From positions 186,001-250,000 of the forward strand of contig JARFXV010001542.1 in the NCBI GenBank assembly GCA_031761425.1: 64,000 bases of DNA, written 5' to 3'. A model generated the notes under the pieces. It saw only the letters and a list, made by a program, of their open reading frames with translations, ran no database searches and was not told where the DNA came from. The position numbers and the translations under genes were made by a program. This document shows positions 51,281-62,950 of this stretch, piece by piece; the stretch's first letter is position 1; every line of letters starts with the position of its first letter. This DNA is from Cosmopolites sordidus. Lineage: Eukaryota; Arthropoda; Insecta; Coleoptera; Curculionidae.

Positions 51281-51282
51281 TA

Positions 51283-51911
51283 TAGTTGTGGTCAAAATAA
51301 TACGAGTATGAATGCTGAATCTAAACATTTTATTTTAATGTGTTTATCGAATTTATTACAGAATTATTATAATATTATTAACTTTGTGTAACGTGTCCTG
51401 ATACAAAAAATATTGATAGAACAAAACATTATCCTAGTCAAGTTAAAAGTTACTACAACTATCAAACAATATGTGCTTTTTTCTGGTCAAAAAAATAAGA
51501 GTATATCACTTATAGCCTTAAATTGTGAAAATTAATACTTATTAACAAACTTAATAAACATAAAATATTAATATTTAGTAGAAAATTCGTTTTGTTTAAC
51601 CACAGCTGAGCATCTGCTCGGAATAGAGTCTATTAACTTCTGACAAATATCAACCGGTATAGAATACCAAGTTTTCTTTACTTCTTCCCACAACATATTT
51701 TTGTTTGATGCTTTTTATTAGCAATGCCTTTTTTAAAATGTTGCCAAAGATTTTGTATTTTATTTAAATCCGGAGATTGCGACGGCCAGGGCAACACTTC
51801 AGTCTTATTTGCGAGAAACCATCGTTTCACTAATTTCGCGGTATGTTTCGGATCGTTATCCTGCTGGTAGATCCATTTTAGCGCCATATTCATTTCGCCA
51901 TAAGGAAGCAT
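51283..51911 (-). mobile_element. Tc1-like element, 3' half with IR/DR terminus
   Basis: The end at 51283 follows TA runs and starts gttgtggtcaaaataatacg. A direct repeat of its core, tggtcaaaaaaataagagta, lies 195 bp inside (51484-51504 against 51289-51309, 19 of 21 identical). Such inner and outer direct repeats are the IR/DR arrangement seen in a subset of Tc1 elements. The other end is missing: the coding part stops at 51911, where the RTE-like element begins. Confidence 0.75.
51568..51911 (-). pseudogene. Tc1-like transposase, C-terminal catalytic part
   Basis: Minus strand: MLPYGEMNMALKWIYQQDND PKHTAKLVKRWF (second catalytic Asp in QQDNDPKHTA), PWPSQSPDLNKIQNLWQHFK (third position reads LNKIQN where LNPIEN is usual, so the catalytic Glu is Gln). 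After a frameshift near 51700: LWEEVKKTWYSIPVDICQKL, IDSIPSRCSAVVKQNEFSTK Y and a stop at 51568-51570. The N-terminal paired-like domain and first Asp are absent. Confidence 0.85.
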
Positions 51912-54470
51912 AATTTATTCCTCACTAAACCTCACTAAACGGGCAGGACACACTGATCAAAGACTTTTCTTTTCATGCAAAGTGCTATTTTGCTCTTAAA
52001 CACTATGTTGAGCCTGCCAAATGCCTGCCAGCCACATTTAACGCGTCGCTCCACCTCCCGGATGGTATCCCCCTCCATTAAATAGTGATCCACAACTTTC
52101 AAATCCGTTCCTAAAACAGAAATCCTTTTGTTCTCAGCAAATTTATTGAACATGGCCTGACTCTTCTTCTGGTTTATCTTTAAGCTAAATGGCTCCCCAG
52201 CCCTTTGCAGCTCTTCTACGTGTCTTTGCAGCTCCTCTGGGTCTTGTGAAAGAAGAACGATATCATCTGCGAATCTAAGATGATTTAAGTATGCACCATT
52301 AATCCTTATTCCATCCTGTTCCTAATCCAGAATACGGAACACTTCTTCCAGGCAAGCCGAGAAAAGAAGCCGTACTACGAAGGTCTACATTTATGCCAAA
52401 CTCAAGATCGTCAAGGTGGACTGTCGCTGTAGATTTACAAAGGCTTTCTCTACACCTTGATTAAGCAGTGCATCCATTATGGCTCGCTTTGAGATTGAAT
52501 CAAATGTCTTTTCATAATCGATAAAAGCCAAGCACAGTGGCATAGTGTATTCGTTGTCTTTCTATGACCTGCTGTAGAACCTGGATGTGATCCATTGTAC
52601 TGAATTCACTTCTGAATCCTACTTGCTCCCTTGGCTGTGCGTCATTAACTTTTCTTAGTATTCTTTTGGATATTATCTTGGTGAAAACTTTGTACACCAC
52701 TGATAGGAGGCTTATTGGGCGGTAGTTCTTTAAATCTTCTCGTGCTCCTTTCTTATATAAAAGAATCACTTCTGTATTTTTCCATAAGCTGGGTACTTCT
52801 TGTTGTTTGAGACATTTTGAGTATAATTTTGCTAGTGTTTTATGTAAAGTCCGACCACCAGCTTTTAACATATCCCCAATTATACCTTTCCTAGAGCCTT
52901 GCCATTTTTCATCGAGTCTATAGCCTTTGTCACTTCCTCTACCAGGATATCCGGCACTTGTTCTTCAGTGGGCATTGCTGTTCTCGCTTGATTCTGGTCC
53001 TCATACAACCCTGAATAAAATTTTTGGACAACCTCGTAACATTTCCATCCGTTCCCTGCATATTGTACCTTCCTCACGCAGTAACGAAAAAATTCGTGTC
53101 CTTTTCTTTCTTAGCCTTTGCTTAGTTTTGTTAATTCCCCTGTTTTCTTCCAGAGTCTTTTGCACAAGCTGCATGTTGAATCGGCGCGTTTCCACTCGAA
53201 TACGTTTTCTTATAGTTTTGCAAAGCTCAACGTACTAGACCCTACTAAAAGGACTGTCTGCATTCTTCATTGTCCGGCGTTTTTGCATTAAATTACTAGT
53301 CTTATTGGAAATTTTTTTCTCTTTGAAACATTTATCTTCTGGTGCTATTGAAGCTGCCGTTTTAAGCACGTTGTTGGCGATTTCTTCATATTGGTCTGTA
53401 ATTTCCATCTCCTCCGGGTCCTGCAACACAGCAAAGCGATTCAACAAAGCAAATTCAAAATCTCTGCCCCTCACCAGCAGCTTCCCTGAATCCACTTTGC
53501 CCCTTTTTGATCTTATCATTCTTTTGCGCTCTTTTCGGCAGTTTATCTTAATCTTTGCTCGTACCATTCGGTGGTCACTTCCCACATTAAAATGGTTAAG
53601 GACAGTACAATTGCAAAATATTGCTTTATCGTTTGACATGATGTAATCAATTTCACTTGTGAGTCCAGATGGACTTTTCCATGTCAATTTTCTGGTTTCT
53701 TCTTCTTCTCTCTCTCTATCTTTTTCTTGTAAAACGAATTCATAATATAGAGTTCTTGTCCTTCAGCAAAGTCAACCAGCCTGTCACCTCTATTGTCCCG
53801 CTCACCGTTTCCATATGGGCCAGTTGCATTTTCACAAGTTCTTGCTTCTGCGATTCTAGCATTAAAGTCGCCCATCAGGATATTATACCTACACTTCTCT
53901 TTGTCTAAAAGTTGGGCCACATCATCATAAAATTCCTTAATTTTCTCATCTCTATGGCTTATAGTTGGTGCATAAGTTCGGACGATTTGAAGCTTAAACT
54001 TTTTATTCAGCTGAATGACACATTGGGCTAATCTGTCGGATATACTTTCAAATTTGACTACACTGTCTTTCAGCTTTCGATTGATGAGGAATCCAATTCC
54101 AGCACATCGTCCATTCTCGGTACCTCGGGTGTAGAGTACGTGACCGGTTGGTTCTAATTTGATTAACTCTTCGCCCTTTCTTCGTGTTTCACAGAGTCCA
54201 ATAATATCCCATGTATGTTGTCAAGTTCGATCAACAGTTGCAGTTGCATCACTTGCAGTCGGGTCTCCGTTTTCATTGTCCGTATATTAAGCGTAGCAAT
54301 GTCAAAATTCCAATGGCAGTCTGATCTAACCCGGTGATTCTTAGCACCCTCTGCCTTGGGGCAGATCTTCCCGCTGCCGTAGGTAGTTGCCCCTTGGTCT
54401 CCGGGGAATGAGGGCCGTGTTTGAAGCCTTTTCAGTGCACTATGGACCAGTGGTAAGGATTTTTCGTAAG
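51912..54470 (-). pseudogene. RTE-like non-LTR retrotransposon, endonuclease plus RT
   Basis: Minus strand from 54462: FDIATLNIRTMKTETRLQ (endonuclease start), GRCAGIGFLINRKLKDSVVK, FKLQIVRTYAPTISH, NILMGDFNARIAEARTCEN, TWKSPSGLTSEIDYIMSN, SDHRMVRAKIKI (SDH intact). Then LVQKTLEENRGINKTKQR, VQKFYSGLYEDQN, VEEVTKAIDSMKNGKALGK, LWKNTEVILLYKKG, LKNYRPISLLSVVYKVFTKI, QVGFRSEFSTMDHIQVLQQV. The palm is broken: motif A frame shifted, motif B reduced to FGINVDLR with GVRQGD lost, but RFADDIVLLSQD is present (about 52255). Ends with WQAFGRLNIVFKSKIALCM at 51935. About 2.55 kb, longest retroelement copy here. Confidence 0.88.
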
Positions 54471-54477
54471 TAACGCC

Positions 54478-54479
<2 letters not shown>

Positions 54480-54563
<84 letters not shown>
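54480..54563. repeat. (TA)n microsatellite
   Basis: TA run at the 5' edge of the RTE-like copy. The phrase cagtgcact lies on both sides (54435, 54569). Confidence 0.95.
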
Positions 54564-54566
<3 letters not shown>

Positions 54567-55428
54567 CAGTGCACTGAAAACGCTGCGTTGATGTTACTAC
54601 TGAAGAAATGGTCAACAAAATACGGCAAACGTAACCCGAGGACGGTGGTCTCTGTTTTCTCAGTTCAAATAATGATCACAGGAGAGCATTATGCGACAAA
54701 TAGTACTTTTTGAAAGGTATAAAGTGTTAAAGAATAATTGGGTGTGTCGATCAGAAGTATCGAACTTTTCACTTTCACCCTCATATACTTTTACCTATTG
54801 ACTTCCTATTTCAAAACACTAACTTTTGTACATCTTTGTTGTTTATTTGCCCAACATTCACTTTCTTAACACAAGAATATTCTGAACGAAAGCCAACATT
54901 TTCGCATCCTTACAAAAACAATCAAAAGATATTCTTTTCAAAGAATCTTCTTCGAATAGAAAACAGAGAACGGTTTTAATTGTCTCATATAAAGCTTCCA
55001 TTTAAAGAGAAAAAGTACGAAGACTTTTAAAAGAACCCCTTTTAAACTAAACAATACGAAACAAGAAACAAGGTTCATAAATTTTGCCGAGCTTATTTAA
55101 GTTTGGCCAAAGTTAACACAGTTTTTCGGTACGTTTTAATATTGCTAGGCAGTATAACCGGTTTCGAATTTGTTACAGTTTCTTGTAGAAAACTAATATG
55201 GAACATGGTAATTTATGTTTATAAAGTTATAGAAAGTTTGAAGGATATGGAAGTTTCGTAGCAACGATGGAAAATTATGAAGAAGCAATTTTGGTTATTA
55301 TTATATCGATAAATCTCCTCGGGGGCGTGGAGTTAATTCCAAGTACTGACTTGACGCAGCTTATATTCCCAACCCAAGTTAGAGGATAAAATCTTTTAAA
55401 AAATGCGAAATACCAATGTGAGGTAGTA
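54564..55428. other. No recognisable gene
   Basis: AT-rich, nothing supported. Confidence 0.4.
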
Positions 55429-55430
55429 TA

Positions 55431-56097
55431 TGAGGGTAGTCCCAGAAGTCCCCGATCGGACGTATAGATAGCGGTTATTGTTTCAAAAGAATGATTATGA
55501 TAGAAAGTAGCAACCTTATAAAGCTTAAGTTTGAAGTTTGACGACGCTACGTTATTTAGTATTTGTTTGGCAGCCATTAATAGTGAACGCTCTCAGTGAA
55601 TTTGTAGACATGGAAAAAATTGGTCATCGTTATGTGGTATGATACTTTCATTTGAAAGGTCTCAGTCCAACCGATATCAAAGTAAAGCTAAAAATTTTAC
55701 TTTAGATGGGTCTGTTCCTTCGTTTACAACAGTAACATATTGGACGACAAAGTTTAAACGAGGCTATATGAGCTGCCAAGACCAACATTGCGGTGGTCGA
55801 CCAAATGAGGTGACCATGCCAGAGATTGTAAAGAAAATCTACAAAACGTTTGAATGACCGTCGACTGAAAGTGCGCGAGCTAGCAGTTCAACAATAAACT
55901 GAAAGGGGAGAATCAGCTCCAAAGACGGCGAAGACAGCTCGACGATTCTCACTATAAACAGGGAATCGAAATTACTGAACATCGCTGTGAAAAGTGTAAC
56001 GAGTTAAAAGGAGACTATACAGAGAAATGAATGAATATTTTTTCCGAAATGTATTGTGTTTTCTTTGTTAGGTTGGGTACTTCTGGGACTACCTTCG
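55431..56097 (+). mobile_element. Internally deleted mariner with both ends
   Basis: Left tgagggtagtcccagaagtc and right (inverted) cgaaggtagtcccagaagta are each flanked by TA (55429-55430, 56098-56099). Transposase start at 55609: MEKIGHRYVV, stop, YFHLKGLSPTDIKVKLK, TTVTYWTTKFKRGYMSCQDQ, HCGGRPNEVTMPEIVKKIY, then a jump to RGESAPKTAKTARR and to the extreme tail. At 667 bp about half of the usual length is gone, including all catalytic Asp blocks. Confidence 0.8.
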
Positions 56098-56284
56098 TAT
56101 AACGACGTTTTTCAGACTGGCGCACCCTGATCGGACTTAACTTTACTGCATTAGCGATGCTCTGCTATTATATGCCACCCATTCTTAAGATACTCGTGAG
56201 ATCCACTCTAGAAAAATTTGCTATTGCGAAACATAATATAGATAGAGTAATGAGACTCTTTTAATTCAACTGAAAGTACAATTC

Positions 56285-56640
56285 TACATTTCCCCCTTCC
56301 AAGTAGTTACCTTGGGAACCCACAGAGCACTAAAGACGATTTGTCCATTCTTCATAGCAGTGCTGGAACTCAGACATTGGTATCACTTTCAGCTGGCCGG
56401 TTTGACATTGAGGTATAAATTCCTTATGGGTAATTCCCGGATTATCAAAAAATAAATCAGTATGTTTTTGATTGATTAGCTCAAGTTTTTTGGCCTTAGT
56501 GAGATTAAAGTGTGCCATGGCTCTGGCGCTTCGTTTCCAGGTCGTATTCAAAAATCTAAAACTCGTCACCAATAATGACAAAATGTTCTTCAAAATGAGG
56601 GTAATTTTCAATCTGCCTCAAAAAAAAAATCAAAACATGT
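56285..56640 (-). pseudogene. mariner transposase, deleted middle
   Basis: Minus strand: HFVIIGDEF, stop, IFEYDLETKRQSHG (first catalytic Asp in GDE), then FFDNPGITHKEFIPQCQT (matches FFD--GIVHKEF-P-GQT), and directly MSEFQHCYEEWTNRL, CSVGSQGNYLEGGK (tail W-KCV-S-GDYFEGD). The second and third Asp blocks are deleted between QT and GQLKVIP. Confidence 0.7.
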
Positions 56641-56977
56641 TTCCTTCCTGTTGTATTTTTAAATCCGCGAAAGGTTTTTCGGATCCACTTTTGCGGTTTT
56701 CGAGATTTTCTTCACACCCAATTTATTGGTCAAAATTAGATGAACTGTTGTGTGAGTCGAATTCAATTATTGACTGTCTTGAATTCATTTCCTGACTTCT
56801 TCTGACTGTCTTCATAGGCAAGTCTGAAACAAAACTTTATAGCGCACTGTTGTTTTAAATAATGATACTAATAGGTGTTTCGGTTAATAATGTTAATTTT
56901 GCTAAGAGATGATATTACTAATGCATCTGTTGGTATAGACTAATGACGTCTATGGCGATTTGGAGAGTAAAAATTTA
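56641..56977. other. No recognisable gene
   Basis: Nothing supported. Confidence 0.35.
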
Positions 56978-57117
56978 CATTCTTGCGAAGAAGTGAAAAT
57001 TTGGCTTGATGAATGGTTGATCTCAAAAAACCAAAAGTACTTTTGGGACGGAATCCATACTTTGACAGAAAGATGGAAAGAAGTAACAGCTAACGATGGG
57101 CAATACTTTAGTTTTTA
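56978..57117 (+). pseudogene. mariner transposase, C-terminal end
   Basis: Reads CEEVKIWLDEWLISKNQKYF, WDGIHTLTERWKEVTANDGQ, YFSF and a stop. Matches the mauritiana-type ending (--WLDEWFASKDE-FFW-GIHKLPERWEK-VA-DG-YFE). Confidence 0.7.
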
Positions 57118-57189
57118 AAGTAATTTATTTTGTTATGCAAATAAACGCTCAAATTTTGCGAAAATATCGGCATATTATGATAAAATAAA

Positions 57190-57775
57190 GGTGAAAGCCA
57201 AAAGAATCTGTAGAGAAATAAATATAAACAAAACAAAGGTGATGAAAAAAAGCCGATCCAGGAAGAGAACAGAACTGGATAATGTTAATAATAACATTGA
57301 AGTTGTGAAGGAATTTACTTATCTGAGAATCAAAGTACCCGAAAACATCACAGAATATAATAGAAATCGTATTATGAAGAGTAACAAAACTACTTACTCC
57401 CTGCAGTTCTTCGCAAGATCTAAATATATACAAAGGAACCCGAAAGTTATAAAATCATTAATTTGGCCAGTAGTCATTTATGGCTGCGAGACGAGGACCT
57501 TCACATAGAAAACTGAAGAGATGCTTGCAGTATTTAAGAGGTTTTGGATGTTGTAAACTATATGAGGGTTAAGCAACTGAGATGAGCGGGGAAGGTAGCG
57601 AGGATACCAGAAAACCAAATACCGAAAAAAATCATAGAGGGACGAATAGGGGAAAATTAAAAAATAGGCCAAAAGCACGGTGGCAGGATAATGTAAGAAG
57701 AGATGCTGAAAAACTACACAAAGGAAAGAAATTAGTAATTCTAAAACAAATTCTGTTCCAACAAAAAATTAGATA
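57190..57775 (+). pseudogene. RTE-like retrotransposon, RT tail
   Basis: Open frame 57191-57508: INKTKVMKKSRSRKRTELDN, VKEFTYLRIKVPENITEYNR, NRIMKSNKTTYSLQFFARSK, VIKSLIWPVVIYGCETRTFT; then shifted AGKVARIPENQIPKKIIEGR and RPKARWQDNVRRDAEKL. This is NKTK-M-------FEVV-EF-YLG----------I--RI--GN---Y-L-----S--------K------I-PV--YG-ETWT and the RRPKGRPR-RW-D-V tail. Close to 17.40-17.70 kb. Confidence 0.75.
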
Positions 57776-58689
57776 AATATATATTTAAAGCTAATGAATA
57801 AATTTCAATAGCAGAACCAGTAAAAATGTGATATCATCAGCTGAAGGATTTGAACATATAGAGGCCACAGGGCAAGAAAAAAACCAATGACACAGAAAAA
57901 TACCATTGTTCAATAAATAAAATTACATATTTTAAAAAATATTTAGAAAACGCCCTGTAAGCACGTGCGTTAAGCAAAAACAAATGGCGCCGACATAACA
58001 ATAAAAAAAATGACGATAAACTCTATAGGTAGTCATAAAGCTACAATAGACAATGTTAACGACAATCGAAAAATGTCCTTGAGACATATTCGCCTTGTAC
58101 CACAGTGACCTTTTTTAACACGCATGACATCATAATATTTCATTTACGTTCCTGCTTTAACTAATAAATCCCGCTGTACTACATTATCATACATTAAAAT
58201 GCGAAGATGGGTCTTGTTTTTTTTAGATATCCAAACAATGTCCTTAAATATTTTGATTTTTTAAACAGACATAACTCTTTTTCTCTCTCGCACGCAGCAG
58301 AAAAGGTTGTTTATTTATGAAGAGAAACACTGAACTCGTATTTATGACTATCCATATGTCATAAAAGTGAAAGATTTAACGTGCCTCATGATTTATTATC
58401 AACCATGCATGTGGTAGAATTTTTTTTTATTACACATACAACAACGGATTTAGATCGAATTCCATTGAACTAGGCATAAATGCACAAATTTAACTTTCAT
58501 TGATTCATCTCTCAAGATTGTTTCGTTGTTCTTCAATCATACTATACTGCTATATATACTATACTATATACTATATACTATACTATCATCAGGTTAATAC
58601 TGGTCATACTGGTTAAGATTTAATAATAAAAATATAAATTAAAAAATAAAATAATAAATTTAATAATATATAAAAACAAATATTTATCA
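57776..58689. other. No recognisable gene
   Basis: Holds a small (ctatatacta)n-like repeat near 58543-58588. Nothing else supported. Confidence 0.4.
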
Positions 58690-59460
58690 ATGAAAATGGT
58701 TTTATTGTTTTTCAAAACTTTATCCTCGATAATTTTTGTATACGTTTGTATACTTTTGTATACGTTTGAACCAATTTTCATAGCCCTTTTTCCATTCCGA
58801 TTAAGATATCTCTAAAACATGCCTTTTGAACGCAACAACCGCTTCTTCTGGCATAGAAAATCGTTGACTACGTAGTTAATTCTTCACTGACGGGAACAAA
58901 AAGAAACCATTAGGTGCTAAACTAGAACTGTACGGCGGATAATCCATCAATTCCGATGGATTTGATGTCCGAGAGCTCGCGTTGTCTGGTTGTTTTTTAT
59001 TATGTCTTCAAAGACTTCTGGCAACAAATGGTTGGGTACTATGCAGAATTTACCATCGTACGATTTTCTAGTGTCACTGTGCTTCGAAGTGTTTCCTGCG
59101 CGAACAACTTTTGTAGGGTTTGATTCATTTTGAGAGAATTATTCCAACGCGCATAAATCTTTTTTCATGGATAATTGTTCATGTACAATCTTGTATATGA
59201 TTATCATACTAATGCCCAAGGAAGTCTCAATTTCACGGTATATCACATGACGATCTTGCTTTATCAGTTCGCGTACAGTATTGATGTTTTTCTTTTCTTT
59301 AAATTAAATAAACACGATGCACTGTTGTTAAGATAATCTACGTCGAAAGTCGTAGAAAATCATTGCACGAAAATTCTCACGAGTTAATTCAATTTTTTGA
59401 CTAAAATGAAATTTTCAAGTCACTAAACAACACAAATAGCATCCGTATGACAAAACGTTA
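58690..59460 (-). pseudogene. mariner transposase (cecropia/HsMar-like), decayed
   Basis: Minus strand: TVRELIKQDRHVIYREIETS, LGISMIIIYKIVHEQLSMKK (HTH linker), then VRAGNTSKHSD, PEVFEDIIKNNQTTRA, MDYPPYSSSLAPNGFFLFPS (third Asp position reads PNGF, so lost), VKNXLRSQRF, EEAVVAFKRHVLEIS, YENWFKRIQKYTK. The stretch with the first Asp is missing. Short tttgtatac repeats lie at its 3' edge (58735-58775). Confidence 0.75.
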
Positions 59461-59689
59461 TGTATAGTCAACAATTCCAAACTTTACGATGTATATGTCA
59501 GATGGTGTCTAGCAACACCATTGTTGCCAATTCCAGATACATAAATTACAACCCTCGTAGTAAGGCAAAGTAAAAAAATAGAGCTACCAGGGTCTTTCGA
59601 AAAATTCGAAGTTTTAGACGCGTGAATTCAGCTGCTTATTTGTGGCGATCATGTAAAGCAAACAAGATTTGACTTTTTTTTTAAAATAC

Positions 59690-61260
59690 GAATGAAACTG
59701 AAAATCGAGTTGTTATAAAATACTTTGTCCTGTAGAGTTTAATCCCAATGAACATATAAACAGATTTAGATTTCTCTTTAAAGAATTCCTCCCTTGTTTT
59801 CATCAGTAAAAAAGTGGACTGCTAAATTTAATCACGGTTGTACATCCATTGAAGATGATGGTTGCTTGGGACGACCAAAAATCGCTACGATCGAGAAAAT
59901 CGTCACAAAAATCTACAATGTCGTATTAAATGATCACTTATCGAATATACGTGAGCTTGTTGCCAGTGTGACCATTTCGGTAGACCATGTCCACTACATT
60001 TTATACGATGTTTTAGTTTTGAAAAAGTTCTTCTAAAGAGTGTATAGACTTATTTAAACGTAATTTTGATAAGTTCATTTTTTGATGGTAGATGAAACAT
60101 GGATTCACCATTACACTCCTGCTAAGCAGTAGGTCAAACAGTAGTGGGAGCAGGTGAATGTGCGCCAAAGACAGCGAAAACGGCAGGAAAAGCCACGACT
60201 TTCGAGGTGGTAGACAACTTCACCTATTCACAGTCCCTAGTCACTTCTACAAATCATACTTCAGCTGATTTAAAAAATAAGATTTATGCTTGCTATTAGA
60301 TGCTACTTTGGACTTTGCATCTACGTAACCATAATATGTCTATAAGACAAAAGTACAAATATACAGAACCCTGATTTTATCGGTTCTTATATATGAGTGA
60401 GAAACATGGACGATGACTAAAGCCGATGAAAATATATTTCAATCTCTCTCATATGTATTTGAAAGGAAGATCTTGAGGAACATATTTGGTACAGTTAACG
60501 ACAATGGTGTTTGGCGTCGACAGTACAATCTCGAGGTTTACAATAAATATATAAAGTTGTGAGATAGCAGATATATTATTACCAATATTAAAATCGGATA
60601 CTTGCGATTGGCCGGACACGTAATTAGAGAGCAGGGTAATTATAAAAACATTTACGTCTGAGCCGGTGGGGACACGAAACCGAGGTAGCTCGACACTGAG
60701 ATGGAGATGGTGTGAAGACGCGAGAAGGATTGGTGTAACTAATTCGCAATGTCTCGCCAATTAGACGACTGGGGAAAAAGGTTTGAGAAAGTTGAAGCTC
60801 GACTAAAGCTGTAGCACCATTGATGTTGCTGATGTTCTAGAATTCTCGTAGATCGCTAAGCATCATTTAATTCCATAGACTATCTGACAAAAGGCAGGAT
60901 TATCTCCGGGCAGTATTATACTTCACTACTGGACTAATTAACGATTACATTTATGCTAAACGTCAACATCTAGCTACAAAGAAAGTGCTTTTACATCATG
61001 ATAATGCATCTGCACACACAACAAGGGTTGCTGCTGCAAAACTTCATAAACTGTGCTTCGAAATGCTTTCACATGCCCCGTATACATCGGGTTTTGTTCC
61101 CAGCGATTACGTTCTACTTCTTCCCAAACTACTACTACTACTACTTCCCAAACCTGAAGAAATAGCTCGCTGTACGAAAGCTGCGTAGCTCATATCGTAT
61201 TATAATAATGGTATTAACAAATTGGAACGTCATTGGTCTAAATGTATTGAATTACTACTT
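59690..61260 (+). pseudogene. mariner transposase split by a retrotransposon tail
   Basis: First part 59794-60230: FSSVKKWTAKFNHGCTSIED, GCLGRPKIATIEKIVTKIYN, IRELVASVTISVDHVHYILY, then FXMVDETWIHHYTPAKQ (first catalytic Asp in VDETW) and NVRQRQRKRQEKPR. Second part 60880-61260: YLTKGRIISGQYYTSLLD, LLHHDNASAHTTRVAAAKLH (second Asp in HHDNA), LSHAPYTSGFVPSDYVLLLP (third Asp in PSDY), LERHWSKCIELL. All three Asp blocks are visible, but shifts, stops and the insertion at about 60240-60835 kill it. A (CTA)n expansion sits at 61128-61146. Confidence 0.8.
60240..60835 (+). pseudogene. RTE-like retrotransposon tail inserted in a mariner
   Basis: Reads KIMLAIRCYFGLCIYV, SETWTMTKADENIFQSLSYV, FERKILRNIFGTVNDNGVWR, RQYNLEVYNKYIKL, IIKIGYLRLAGHVIREQ-like block, then ARRIGVTNSQCLANXTTGEK, FEKVEARLKL. 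The E-WT----DE--L---ERKILR-IFG, R-R-N-ELY-LY and L-WAGHV-R blocks are typical. The ORF on the other strand is a shadow. Confidence 0.75.
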
Positions 61261-61507
61261 GAGACTATGTTGAAAAAAAAATGAAGTTCTTAAAATCCGG
61301 AATAAGTAAACAGTGGGGATCCGGAATAAGTAAACTATTTACGAGGTATGGTAGTTAATATTTCTTAATTTTTTTAAGAGATGGAGTTGGAAACAACGGT
61401 CCATTCACAGCCTAATCTCTTATGTCATTTTGTTGCTACGACCTTTCAAAACGTTATTGATGTTTAAACAATTTTGAGTTAGTGTCATATATTTTTCATG
61501 TGGTAAA

Positions 61508-62386
61508 CATGTCGCGTTTCGAGCCAAATAAAGAGCATTTGCGGCACATACTGCTTTTCTTGATGTTGAAACTTATGGTGACAATGTTCCAACATAAGGC
61601 ACTTGTGGGCTTTGGTTTAGACGATTCAAAAGTGGTGATTTCGACTTGAAAGACAAAGAACGTCCAGGTTAATCAAAAAAAGATTCCGAATTGCAAGCGT
61701 TGTTGGAAGAAGACGATATGCAAACTCAATAACAAATGGCAGAAAGGTCAATGTGGGTCGTCGAACCATGTATGATCATCTGCATGCCATAGGAAAGATC
61801 CAGAAGGCATTAAAATGGTTACAACATCAGCTGAACGACAGACAGATGGAAAAGCGAAAAATCATGTGCGAAGTTTTGCTTTCTCACAAGACTTTTTTGC
61901 ATCGGATCGTGACTGGAGAGAAAAAATTGATATATTTCCAGAGCCCAAAATGGGTTGACCCAGGACAACCATCAATATCGACAGCAAGATGGAATCAAGA
62001 CTTTCCTGCTTTGCAAAGAAAACAGTGCTATGCATTTGGTGGGATCAGAAGGGTGTCGCTACCGTCCACAAATGATTAATTTGAACCATGGGGGCCCAGA
62101 ATGGGCTGTGATACAAAATACGGAAAAGCGATTTTCCAGCACGATGTACACAGCGAAAGCGGTCAGATACACCATTTCTGCGTTTGGCTGATAACTCTTA
62201 CCCCACCTCATCTGACTTGGTTCCTTCCGACTACCACTTATTTTCATTGATGTCTCAGGTACTTTCCATGAAACACTTCAACAATTACAAAGATGTCGAA
62301 AAATGGTTTGATGACTACACCACCTCAAAAGATGCACGATTTTTCTGGGAGGGCATCGACAAATTGCCAGTGAGATGGGGAAAATG
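61508..62386 (+). pseudogene. mariner transposase (mauritiana-like), degenerate
   Basis: MSRFEPNKEHLRHILLFLML (61509), ACGLWFRRFKSGDFDLKDKE-like HTH in shifted frames, LNDRQMEKRKIMCEVLLSHK, TFLHRIVTGEKKLIYFQSPK (first Asp lost: TGEKK where TGDEK is usual), WVDPGQPS, VLCIWWDQKGVATVH, a jump to SFPARCTQR/TAKAVRYT, then SDLVPSDYHLFSLMSQVLSM (third Asp in PSDY), KHFNNYKDVEKWFDDYTTSK, DARFFWEGIDKLPVRWGK and a stop. The second Asp block (LLHDNA) is deleted. Reads into VASDGAYSE after the stop. Confidence 0.8.
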
Positions 62387-62950
62387 AGTAGCTAGCGACG
62401 GAGCATACTCTGAATCAACCATTTTTTTACTTTTCTCCCAATATAAACGTGTTTTTATGAAAAAAATAAGAAGTATTAACAAATTAGTCAAATTTTTCGA
62501 TGCTGGCCAAAACGAAATGTCTAATTTTCCCGCTCGCAGAAACTTTTGCAGTGATCTACGTACGAAAAAACTCTATGAATAATTTAACCATATTCATTTC
62601 ATTACCATATTTAACTGAATTAAACACTATCTATCCAGCAGCACATTTTACTATAGGAATAAAATCAGAAATGTAGGCGAAATTTCCTACCTTATTAACT
62701 TGCCCAACATGAATTCCGTCTAATGAGAAATTACGACAAGTTTAAATAAGCACGTTCGCAAAATTACATCCCTTATTCCGGAATTAACAACATTTACAAT
62801 AGCTGCAAACGGTGCAGCAGTTATATAATTGCCTCGTTTTATCCGTTTCAATTTTATAAATTATCCGGCAGTAACAAAGCATTAGCTTGTTTTAATACCA
62901 TAGTATTTTATTATTTTGGAAAGATTCATTGTCGAATTACAGATATAATT
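62387..62950. other. No recognisable gene
   Basis: 3' flank of the mariner, then AT-rich. Confidence 0.35.

Noticed and set aside
53305..53646. 113-codon plus-strand ORF
   Set aside because: Shadow of the minus-strand RTE-like endonuclease/linker region.
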